A stretch of 64,000 nt of DNA from Erythrobacter aurantius (GTDB lineage Bacteria > Pseudomonadota > Alphaproteobacteria > Sphingomonadales > Sphingomonadaceae). The stretch lies in the NCBI RefSeq assembly GCF_023823125.1, contig NZ_CP090949.1:1574001-1638000 (forward strand), written 5' to 3'. Position 1 is the stretch's first letter. Each line of letters starts with the position of its first letter. The notes under the pieces are model-generated. The model searched no databases. It saw nothing but the letters and a program-made list of their open reading frames with translations, and had not been told where the DNA came from. The translations under genes and the position numbers were made by a program. This document shows, one piece after another, positions 17,415 to 25,096 of the stretch.

Positions 17415-18428
17415 TTACCCGGCTTTGCGCAGGGTTTCGGTGGTGTCGAGTGCTGCGGGCGCGCTTCGCTGAGCCTCCGCCTCGATCAGCTTTTCCTCGA
17501 TCCGGCGCAGCTTGAGCATGTTGGCTTCGAGCAGTTTGCGATTGGTTGCAATCAGATCAGCCAGAATGCCAAGCGTCGCCACCAGTACGCCGACGGTGAG
17601 CAGCGCGCCGCCGATCACCAGCGATTGCACATGGCCATCGCCATCGCCGCTGAAATAGAACCACAGGAAGCGCCCGATTGGAACCAGCCCGGTCAGCGTC
17701 GCCAGCATGCCAAGGCCGACAAACACCCGCAGCGAATTGAAAGTGGTGTAGGCGCGCAGGATGGTAACGCCGGTCTGCTGGATGAAGCGCGGGATCGACT
17801 TGAACAGGCGCGAAGGCCGGGTCGCGGCATGGGTGCGGATCGGTACGCTGGTGATCGCCAGCCGCTTGCGCCCTGCCTGGATCAGCATGTCGGTGGTGTA
17901 GCTGAAATCGGTGGTGATGTTGATGCGCTGCGCTGCGTCGCGGCTGATCGCGCGAAAACCGCTGACGGCATCGGTGATGTCGGTCGCCGAAAGCGTGCGA
18001 ACGACATAGCTGCCAAGCCGTTGCAGCATCCGTTTGCCAAGGCCGAAATGTTCATTGCGGGCAACCGAACGATCGCCGATGCAGATATCGGCTTCGCCCG
18101 CCACGACAGGGGCGACAATCTTGGCGATGTCCGCGCCTTCGTACTGCCCGTCGGCATCGGTGTTCACGATGATGTCCGCGCCTTCGGCAAGACATCGATC
18201 GATGCCCGAACGGAAAGCTTCGGCGAGGCCGCGGTTGCGGCGGTGGCGAACGATGTGATGCACGCCCCATCGCCGGGCGACACCCGAAGTGTCATCCGAA
18301 CTGCCATCGTCGATGATCAGATATTCGATCGTATCGACCCCGTCGATCTGGCGCGGCAGCTTGGCGAGAGTCGCCGGCAAGGTCTCCGCTTCGTTAAGGC
18401 AGGGAATCTGGATGATCAGCTTTGTCAT
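17415..18428 (-). CDS. GtrB/DPM-like polyprenyl-phosphate glycosyltransferase
   Basis: 337 residues. The N-terminal GT2 domain shows IQIPCLNEAETLPATL, IIDDGSSDDTS and VNTDADGQYEGADI, then DAVSGFRAISRDAA. The C-terminus has two membrane helices (about residues 235-255 and 266-290), followed by a charged coiled tail (NRKLLEANMLKLRRIEEKL). This is the architecture of enzymes that make polyprenyl-phosphate-hexose at the inner membrane. It is the first gene of the minus-strand trio and would feed the GT39-like enzyme. An inverted repeat lies 64-83 bases before its start. Confidence 0.88.
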   Translation of the reverse strand: MTKLIIQIPCLNEAETLPATLAKLPRQIDGVDTIEYLIIDDGSSDDTSGVARRWGVHHIVRHRRNRGLAEAFRSGIDRCLAEGADIIVNTDADGQYEGADIAKIVAPVVAGEADICIGDRSVARNEHFGLGKRMLQRLGSYVVRTLSATDITDAVSGFRAISRDAAQRINITTDFSYTTDMLIQAGRKRLAITSVPIRTHAATRPSRLFKSIPRFIQQTGVTILRAYTTFNSLRVFVGLGMLATLTGLVPIGRFLWFYFSGDGDGHVQSLVIGGALLTVGVLVATLGILADLIATNRKLLEANMLKLRRIEEKLIEAEAQRSAPAALDTTETLRKAG

Positions 18429-18491
18429 TGGTTCGGTTAGGCCCCCGTTGGCACTCTTTGAGCACCGGTTCAGGGTGGTGTTACCGGGAGG

Positions 18492-18511
18492 GGTTTAAGC
18501 AATCGTAAACC
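18492..18511. promoter_or_regulatory. Inverted repeat in the divergent GtrB/DMT intergenic region
   Basis: GGTTTA and TAAACC flank an eight-base spacer between two divergent genes. Inside it, TTAA-N7-TAAAC differs at one position from the alphaproteobacterial CtrA consensus TTAA-N7-TTAAC. Either reading, a regulator operator or a degenerate CtrA site, is tentative. Confidence 0.35.
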
Positions 18512-18596
18512 ATGATGATGTTGGCGAGCGCCCGCTCTTGCCTTTCGGTTTGGCTTGGCCCACGGGGGCGCATGATTAGGCCATCTGGATCATTCC

Positions 18597-19511
18597 ATGA
18601 CCCCGCATGAACGCAGCGGTCTGGGCTATGCTGTCGCCGGGTTCGCCATCCTTTCGATGGGAGACGCGGTGGTAAAGAGCATGGCGGGTGAATGGCCGCC
18701 CTATGCGGTTGCCGCCTTGCGCTTTTCCATTGGCGCCTGCGGGCTTTCGCTGCTGCTGCTGCGCCAGGAAGGGCCGCGCGCCTTCATCCCGCAAAAACCA
18801 TGGCTGCAGGTCGCCCGCGGTCTGTGCCTCGCGCTTGCATCGGTCTGCTTCTTCTCAGCGATCTACATCATGCCGCTGGCAGAAGCGCTGGCGATCGGGT
18901 TCCTGTCACCCATCCTGACGCAGGCCTTTGCCGGGCTGCTTTTAGGGGAAAAGGTGCGGCCCAAGGTCTATCTCGTTTCGATTGTCGCGCTTGCCGGGGT
19001 GGTGATCATCCTGCGGCCCAATCTCGCGCTGCTGGGGTGGGGCGCCTTGCTGCCGTTGGTTTCGGCCACGTTCTTTGCGTTGCTGATGGTATCCAATCGC
19101 GCCAGCGCCGGCCAAGGCAGCGCGCTGTCGATGCAGGTTTTCGTCGCTGCTTTCAGTATTCCCATCCTGATTGCCGTATGTATCGCCGCCAAGGTTTCGG
19201 GCGTGCCGGAACTGGATTTCGGCTGGCCCAGTTGGGATGTGGTGCTGCGCTGCGCCGTGGTGGCGGTGACGGCCACGACCGCCCATTGGCTCGCCTATGT
19301 CGGCACAAGCCGCGCCGGTGCGGCACAGGTCGCGCCTGCGATCTATGTGCAGTTGATAGTCGCAGTCGTGCTGGGCTGGGCGTTTTTCGACGACGTGCCC
19401 GATCTTTACACCGGAATCGGAGCAAGTTTGATCATCGCATCCGGACTATATCTTTGGCGAGACGGGTTGAAGGCGAGCGCGCCTTCGATAAATGCGGGTG
19501 CACGGCCATAA
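18597..19511 (+). CDS. EamA/DMT-superfamily transporter
   Basis: 304 residues with ten hydrophobic helices in two EamA repeats. Typical features are AIYIMPLAEALAIGFLSPI and LLLGEKVRPKVY closing the first repeat, and YVGTSRAGAAQVAPAIYVQ with VVLGWAFFDDVP in the second. It probably exports a small metabolite from the cytoplasm. It is a distinct paralogue of the exporter at 4285-5211 with clear sequence divergence. The ATG at 18597 has no close alternative. It precedes glmS by 105 bases. Confidence 0.87.
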   Translation: MTPHERSGLGYAVAGFAILSMGDAVVKSMAGEWPPYAVAALRFSIGACGLSLLLLRQEGPRAFIPQKPWLQVARGLCLALASVCFFSAIYIMPLAEALAIGFLSPILTQAFAGLLLGEKVRPKVYLVSIVALAGVVIILRPNLALLGWGALLPLVSATFFALLMVSNRASAGQGSALSMQVFVAAFSIPILIAVCIAAKVSGVPELDFGWPSWDVVLRCAVVAVTATTAHWLAYVGTSRAGAAQVAPAIYVQLIVAVVLGWAFFDDVPDLYTGIGASLIIASGLYLWRDGLKASAPSINAGARP

Positions 19512-19547
19512 AACCTTGGTTATCGAGCTTTCCTTCAAGGCTTGTTC

Positions 19548-19565
19548 AACCTTACCGGGTTAACC
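19548..19565 (+). promoter_or_regulatory. AACC-N6-GGTTAACC motif before glmS
   Basis: AACC, a six-base spacer, then the perfect palindrome GGTTAACC, ending 51 bases before the glmS start. The same architecture recurs before the GGDEF-EAL gene at 21495-21512, and both spacers begin TT. Confidence 0.45.
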
Positions 19566-19616
19566 ACCCGACTTCAGCTTCAGCATCGCCTCAAGGCATC
19601 AGGGGAAATCAGGACA

Positions 19617-21440
19617 ATGTGCGGCATTATCGGGATCGTGAGTTCGCATCCGGTGGCAGATCGACTCGTCGATGGTCTCAGGCGGATGGAATATCGCGGC
19701 TATGACAGCGCCGGGGTTTGCACCCAGTACAATGGCGAGATGATCCGGCGCCGCGCCGAAGGCAAGCTGCTCAATCTGGTTGGCGTGCTGGAACGTGAGC
19801 CTGCCCCAGGCAATGTCGGGATCGCGCACACGCGCTGGGCCACGCATGGAGCGCCCACAGCAGCCAATGCGCACCCCCATGCGACCGAAGAACTGGCGCT
19901 GGTGCACAATGGGATCATCGAGAATTACAAGGCCCTGCGTGAAGAACTGGCCGACGAAAACCGCACCTACCAGAGCGAGACCGATACCGAAGTCGCCGCC
20001 CATCTGATTTCATCGCGGGTCGAAAAAGGAATGTCACCGCAGGAGGCGGTCGCCGATGTCCTCCCCCGTCTGCGTGGTGCTTTCTCGCTTGCCATTACTT
20101 TCCGCCAGAATCCCGATCTGCTGATAGGGGCGCGACTCGGCTCGCCTTTGGTCGTGGGATATGGCGATGGCGAGATGTTCCTCGGCTCGGACGCGCTGGC
20201 GCTTGCTCCGCTGACGCAGCGGATCACTTATCTCGAAGAAGGTGACTGGGTGATCATCACGCGCGACGGTGCGCAGATTTTCGATGCCGAAAACAACCCG
20301 GTCGAACGTGCGATCCAGGCTTCAGGCGCTTCGGCAGCTGCAGTGGAAAAGGGCAATTACCGCCACTTCATGCAGAAGGAGATCTTCGAGCAGCCCACAG
20401 TGGTGGCGCAAACGCTCACCTCCTACCTGCGGCGCGAGGACAATTCGGTCGCCCTGCCGCAATTCGATTTCGACATTTCCGGGATAAAGCGGCTGACGAT
20501 CGTGGCATGCGGCACGTCCTATTACGCCGGTCTGGTCGCCAAATACTGGTTCGAGCAGTTCGCCCGTGTCCCGGTCGACATCGATGTGGCATCGGAATTC
20601 CGCTACCGCGAACCCGTACTTGAGGAAGGCGGACTGGCGCTTTTCATCTCTCAAAGCGGTGAGACCGCGGACACGCTGGCCGCGCTGCGCCATTGCAAGG
20701 CCGAGGGGCAGACGATCGGCGTGGTCGTCAATGTTCCGACAAGTTCGATGGCGCGCGAGGCTGATCTTTTGCTCCCGATTCATGCCGGGCCTGAAATCGG
20801 GGTCGCTTCGACCAAGGCTTTCACCTGCCAGCTTGCGGTGCTGGCCGCGCTGGCGGCGCATATGGCGGTGAAGAAAGGGCGCATGACCCGTGAGCAGGAA
20901 AAGGAAGTGGTCGGCCACCTGCTCGAAACGCCCGCCGCGCTCAACGCCGCGCTAGCGCATGATGATGATATTGCGGCGATGGCGCCGCTCATCGCTCCGG
21001 CGCGCGATGTGCTTTATCTGGGGCGCGGGCAGGACTTTCCATTGGCGCTTGAGGGCGCGCTGAAACTTAAGGAAATCAGCTACATCCATGCCGAAGGTTA
21101 CGCTTCAGGTGAAATGAAGCACGGCCCGATTGCACTGATCGACGATGAGGTTCCGGTGGTGGTGATCGCCCCGTCTGGTCCGCTGTTCGAAAAGACCGTC
21201 TCCAACATGGAAGAGGTGCGTGCGCGCGGTGGCAAGGTGGTGCTGATTTCCGACGCCACGGGTATCGAAGAGGCAGGCGAGGGCTGCCTTGCCACGATCG
21301 AAATGCCGGTGGTCCACCCGCTGATCGCTCCGCTGGTTTACGCGATCCCGGTGCAACTGCTCGCCTATCACGTCGCTGTGGTCAAAGGCACCGATGTCGA
21401 TCAGCCGCGCAATCTCGCCAAATCGGTAACGGTGGAATAG
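19617..21440 (+). CDS. glmS: Glutamine-fructose-6-phosphate aminotransferase
   Basis: 607 residues, the usual family length. It makes glucosamine-6-phosphate from fructose-6-phosphate and glutamine, the first committed step to UDP-GlcNAc for peptidoglycan and LPS. MCGIIGIV supplies the catalytic N-terminal Cys2 after Met removal. The glutaminase domain has HTRWATHGAP and HNGIIENY. Two SIS domains follow, with CGTSYYAG and SQSGETADTLAAL, and the ending DQPRNLAKSVTVE matches the conserved C-tail. The start is fixed by Cys2; in-frame upstream codons are not used. It also supplies sugar precursors for the nearby glycan cluster. Confidence 0.97.
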   Translation: MCGIIGIVSSHPVADRLVDGLRRMEYRGYDSAGVCTQYNGEMIRRRAEGKLLNLVGVLEREPAPGNVGIAHTRWATHGAPTAANAHPHATEELALVHNGIIENYKALREELADENRTYQSETDTEVAAHLISSRVEKGMSPQEAVADVLPRLRGAFSLAITFRQNPDLLIGARLGSPLVVGYGDGEMFLGSDALALAPLTQRITYLEEGDWVIITRDGAQIFDAENNPVERAIQASGASAAAVEKGNYRHFMQKEIFEQPTVVAQTLTSYLRREDNSVALPQFDFDISGIKRLTIVACGTSYYAGLVAKYWFEQFARVPVDIDVASEFRYREPVLEEGGLALFISQSGETADTLAALRHCKAEGQTIGVVVNVPTSSMAREADLLLPIHAGPEIGVASTKAFTCQLAVLAALAAHMAVKKGRMTREQEKEVVGHLLETPAALNAALAHDDDIAAMAPLIAPARDVLYLGRGQDFPLALEGALKLKEISYIHAEGYASGEMKHGPIALIDDEVPVVVIAPSGPLFEKTVSNMEEVRARGGKVVLISDATGIEEAGEGCLATIEMPVVHPLIAPLVYAIPVQLLAYHVAVVKGTDVDQPRNLAKSVTVE

Positions 21441-21494
21441 GCGGTCTTACGCGCGAAATTTTTTGTTTCGCTGGCCCCCGCTTTACCCACTTCT

Positions 21495-21512
21495 AACCTT
21501 TTGAGGTTAACC
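21495..21512 (+). promoter_or_regulatory. AACC-N6-GGTTAACC motif before GGDEF-EAL gene
   Basis: The same motif as before glmS: AACC, six bases, GGTTAACC. It ends eight bases before the GTG start codon, so a protein bound here would overlap the translation start region or a very short leader. Confidence 0.45.
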
Positions 21513-21520
21513 GCCGGAGG

Positions 21521-23887
21521 GTGAGCGACCCGATTTCCCATAAGCCCGCGGCTATCCATGAAGAATTGCCGATTTCCGCCGTACTCGGCTTGTCGGATAA
21601 TGGCGACATCGATTGGGCGCGTTTGCGCAGCCTGCAATATGCGGCGCTTGCAAAGCTGACATTCTACCGCGCATTCGTTCATGCCTTCCTCGGCATCTTC
21701 GTGGCGCAGATGTTCATTCCGCACATCAGCCTGATGTGGATCGGGCTTTGGCTTGTCGCCCTCGCTGCCGTTCACACCCGTGGCCTGATGGTCGATCGTA
21801 GCTTTGCCGATGCAGATCAGCGCAAGGTTTCACGTTCCGAATTCACGCAGCATAATGCGATTTCGCTGGCATCGGGCGTCGTCTGGTCTGTGCCGCTGCT
21901 GTTCTTCGCCCCGTATGCGCCGGGTGCGGAAACAGCGGCGTTGTACATCGTGGCGATGCTGCTCATGACCCTTTCGGTCTATTACTACACGACTTCGCCA
22001 ATCAGCATCCTGCTGTTTTCGGGGATCATCTCTATCGCCGCCATCGTCCAGCCTATGCTGGCGGGGCAGTGGACCCTGCTGGGCGCTGTGATCCTGTTCC
22101 AGATCGCAACCGTCGTCGGTACCGTTAAGGTCGGGCGCACCTATCTCGCGGCGCGCCTTGCCGAAGACGCGGTCACCGAGAAGGAAGAGGTCGTGTCGCT
22201 GCTGCTGCGCGAATTCGAAGAGAACGAAGCCGATTGGCTTTGGGAAGTCGATCCTCAGCGCCGCGTACGCTCGGTCAGCCCGCGCTTCGCCTTTGCGCTC
22301 AACGCAACCGACCGTGAAGTCGAAGGACGCCCGCTGCTTGAACTGATCGCGGGCGAACGATGGGAAAGCGGCGATTTCGCACCCTGCCTGCATGATCTGG
22401 CTGAGCGGCTGCGCAACCGGGAAAACTTCTCCAACCTGATCGTCCAGGTTTCCATCAAGGGCGAAGAACGCTGGTGGGAGCTTTCCGGCACGCCGATGCG
22501 TGACGAACGTGGCAAGTTCGTCGGATTCCGCGGAGTGGGATCGGATGTCACCGAACAGCGGCTTTCCTCGGAAAAGATCGCCTATCTGGCGCGCTTTGAC
22601 ACGCTGACTTCGCTGCCGAACCGGCTGATGCTTACCGAAGCGCTCGAAGAAGCTTTGAAGTATGCCCAGCATTGGCGCACGCGCTGCGCGCTGCTGATGG
22701 TCGATCTCGACCGGTTCAAGGCGGTCAATGATTCGCTTGGCCACATGACGGGCGACAAGCTGCTGGCGCAGGTTTCCGCACGGCTTCAGGCGCTGATGGG
22801 CGACAATGCGCTCGTCGGGCGCCTGGGTGGCGATGAATTCGCGATCGTCGTGCGTGATGCGAGCGATCCGGAGTTCCTCCGGCGGCTGGCGGGGCAGGTG
22901 ATCAAGAGCCTGTCGGAACCCTATCTGGTCGACAACCATACGCTCTATGTCGGCGCCAGCGTCGGCTCGGCCATCGGTCCTCGCGATGGCCGCACAGTCG
23001 AGGAACTGATGCGCAATGCCGACCTTGCGCTTTATCAGGCGAAAGACATCGGTGGCGGTGAACACTGCCGGTTCGAACCCGTGCTGCACGCCACGGCCGA
23101 AGAGCGCCGCCAGCTCGAAGTGAGCCTGCGCAAGGCGCTGGGCCTTGATGAATTCGTGCTGCACTATCAGCCGGTCGTCGATGCCCGCACCGAAGACGTG
23201 GTCAGCTTCGAGGCGCTGGTGCGCTGGAACAGTTCGGAGCATGGCTTTGTCAGCCCGGGCAAATTCATCCCGCTTGCGGAGGACACGCGCCTGATCGTGC
23301 CGATCGGCAAATGGGTGCTGCGTCAGGCCTGTTTCGAGGCGCGCAACTGGCCCGAGCACGTGAAGATCAACGTCAACGTTTCACCGGAACAGTTGCTGGA
23401 GCCGGACTTCCATCAGGAAGTGGTCGATGCGCTGGCGGCTAGCGGCCTGCGGCCTGAGCGGCTTGAGATCGAAGTCACCGAAAGCATCTTCCTGCGCGAT
23501 GCCAGTGTTGCCCGCAATGCGCTGGAGCAGGCGATGGCGCTGGGTTGTTCGATCGCGCTTGATGACTTCGGGACGGGCTATTCCTCGCTCGGATATCTGC
23601 GCAAGCTGCGGTTCTCCACGATCAAGGTCGATCGCACCTTCGTTCAGGGCGCGTCACAGGGCAGCAACGAAAGCCTCGCCATTATCAACGCAGTCGTCGC
23701 CATGGCCAAGAGCATGAACATGACGACGACGGCGGAAGGCGTCGAAGATGCCGATCAGGCCGAACTGATCCGCAATCTTGGCTGCGACAAGATCCAGGGC
23801 TTCCATTTTGGCCGCCCCATGTCGAGCGAGGAGGCGCGTCGCCTGTTTACTTCGGGCGACGGTGGCGGAATGCGGCTGCGCGCCTGA
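21521..23887 (+). CDS. Membrane PAS-GGDEF-EAL c-di-GMP enzyme
   Basis: 788 residues. About six N-terminal helices (residues 45-210) form a membrane sensor. A PAS domain (about 225-345; DWLWEVDPQRRV to VGSDVTEQRL) follows. Next is a GGDEF domain with intact GGDEF at 436-440, and then an EAL domain with EAL at 564-566, the DDFGTGYSSL loop and KVDRTF. Both active sites look complete, so it could make and break c-di-GMP, which controls motility, biofilm and surface polysaccharide. The start is the GTG at 21521. GGAGG directly abuts it with no spacer, which is unusual, and a stop lies in frame just upstream, so a somewhat later start is possible. Confidence 0.93.
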   Translation: MSDPISHKPAAIHEELPISAVLGLSDNGDIDWARLRSLQYAALAKLTFYRAFVHAFLGIFVAQMFIPHISLMWIGLWLVALAAVHTRGLMVDRSFADADQRKVSRSEFTQHNAISLASGVVWSVPLLFFAPYAPGAETAALYIVAMLLMTLSVYYYTTSPISILLFSGIISIAAIVQPMLAGQWTLLGAVILFQIATVVGTVKVGRTYLAARLAEDAVTEKEEVVSLLLREFEENEADWLWEVDPQRRVRSVSPRFAFALNATDREVEGRPLLELIAGERWESGDFAPCLHDLAERLRNRENFSNLIVQVSIKGEERWWELSGTPMRDERGKFVGFRGVGSDVTEQRLSSEKIAYLARFDTLTSLPNRLMLTEALEEALKYAQHWRTRCALLMVDLDRFKAVNDSLGHMTGDKLLAQVSARLQALMGDNALVGRLGGDEFAIVVRDASDPEFLRRLAGQVIKSLSEPYLVDNHTLYVGASVGSAIGPRDGRTVEELMRNADLALYQAKDIGGGEHCRFEPVLHATAEERRQLEVSLRKALGLDEFVLHYQPVVDARTEDVVSFEALVRWNSSEHGFVSPGKFIPLAEDTRLIVPIGKWVLRQACFEARNWPEHVKINVNVSPEQLLEPDFHQEVVDALAASGLRPERLEIEVTESIFLRDASVARNALEQAMALGCSIALDDFGTGYSSLGYLRKLRFSTIKVDRTFVQGASQGSNESLAIINAVVAMAKSMNMTTTAEGVEDADQAELIRNLGCDKIQGFHFGRPMSSEEARRLFTSGDGGGMRLRA

Positions 23888-24577
23888 TCACGCGGCCACA
23901 AGCGCTCCGACCACGTTTTCAAACAGCTTGCGCCCATCTGCGCCACCCAAAGACGGGTGCGCGGCGGGCTCCATCGCGCGTTCGGGGTGCGGCATCATGC
24001 CGAGCACACGGCCGTTGGCGCTCAAGACACCCGCAATGTCGCGCTGTGAGCCGTTGGGGTTGTTGGCATAACGGAACGCCACCCGGCCTTCGCCCTCAAG
24101 CGCGTCCAGCGTGGCCTGATCGGCAAAGTAATTGCCATCGTGATGCGCGACTGGGATGCGGATGTGCTCGCCCTGCGCGAATCCGGTGGTGAAAGGCGAG
24201 CTCGTGTTCGCAACCTCAAGGTCGACGGTGCGGCACACGAATGTCTGACCGGCATTGCGCATCAATGCGCCGGGCAAGAGCCCGCTTTCGGTTAGCACCT
24301 GAAACCCGTTGCAAACGCCCAGCACCGGAACGCCGCGTCCCGCCGCTTCAACGACGGCGCGCAGGATCGGGCTCTTGGCCGCCATCGCGCCTGAGCGAAG
24401 GTAATCGCCATAGGAAAAGCCGCCGGGCAGGGCGATGAAATCGAGATTGTCCGGCAGATCGGCATCTCCATGCCAGACACGCAAGGCCGGCTGGCCCGAT
24501 ACCGCTTCGATCGCCACCGCCATGTCGCGGTCGCAATTGGAGCCGGGAAAGGTGATCACGGCGGCGCGAAAAGCCAT
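23888..24577 (-). CDS. purQ: Phosphoribosylformylglycinamidine synthase, glutaminase subunit
   Basis: 229 residues. A class I glutamine amidotransferase that supplies ammonia to PurL in the fourth step of purine synthesis. FPGSNCDRD opens the protein, [13 protein letters not shown] precedes the nucleophile Cys in [11 protein letters not shown], and the His/Glu pair is in [12 protein letters not shown]. The ATG at 24577 overlaps the purS stop by one base, so the subunits are translationally coupled. The EAL gene ends one base before the purQ stop on the opposite strand. Confidence 0.96.
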   Translation of the reverse strand: MAFRAAVITFPGSNCDRDMAVAIEAVSGQPALRVWHGDADLPDNLDFIALPGGFSYGDYLRSGAMAAKSPILRAVVEAAGRGVPVLGVCNGFQVLTESGLLPGALMRNAGQTFVCRTVDLEVANTSSPFTTGFAQGEHIRIPVAHHDGNYFADQATLDALEGEGRVAFRYANNPNGSQRDIAGVLSANGRVLGMMPHPERAMEPAAHPSLGGADGRKLFENVVGALVAA

Positions 24578-24828
24578 CAGGCCGGTTCCTTCTGCCCGTC
24601 GAGCTTTTCGATCGCGAAATCTTCGATCACCATGTTCGCGAGCAGCTGTTCGCACATTTTCGTCAGCGTTTCGTCGCTGGTGCCATCGGCCACGTCCATT
24701 TCGATCAGTCGCCCGATCCGCACGTCTTCCACTCCGGCAAAGCCGAGGCTGTCGAGCGAGTGGTGCACGGCGCGACCCTGAGGATCGAGCACACCCGGCT
24801 TGAGGCGGACGAGGATGCGAACTTTCAT
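24577..24828 (-). CDS. purS: Phosphoribosylformylglycinamidine synthase, PurS subunit
   Basis: 83 residues, the family's normal size. PurS bridges PurL and PurQ in the multi-subunit FGAM synthase. [30 protein letters not shown] and the acidic C-terminal region are typical. The ATG at 24828 is selected because it gives the standard N-terminus; an upstream in-frame codon at 24918 would add 30 residues. PurC is found at 32.5 kb, not adjacent. Confidence 0.95.
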   Translation of the reverse strand: MKVRILVRLKPGVLDPQGRAVHHSLDSLGFAGVEDVRIGRLIEMDVADGTSDETLTKMCEQLLANMVIEDFAIEKLDGQKEPA

Positions 24829-25096
24829 GATTCTGGTCCCGGCAATTGGATCAATGAGGGCGGCTATAGCGTTTCGCCCGCGAGGCGCAATCGCTGCGCA
24901 TCGCTCTTTCCTCGGCATTTGTGGTCACAGTCCGGTCAGGAAGTGTCTCTCTTGCGCAACAAGTGTCAAAAGAATGCCACAGAATGCGGGTTTCCCGGTG
25001 CGCAGATGCGCTCTCAACTCGCCAGAATCACGCAAACCTGTCAGCGGCGAATTCCTCTCTCCACCCGTCGTGAGTGATCAACCCCAAGAGGATCCC

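Noticed and set aside
21453..21471. GCGAAA-T6G-TTTCGC hairpin after glmS as a terminator
   Set aside because: The T-run is in the loop rather than after the stem, and the stem is short, so it is a poor terminator.
21830..23359. Open minus-strand frame opposite the GGDEF-EAL gene
   Set aside because: It is a shadow of a protein with intact GGDEF and EAL motifs and carries no recognisable features.
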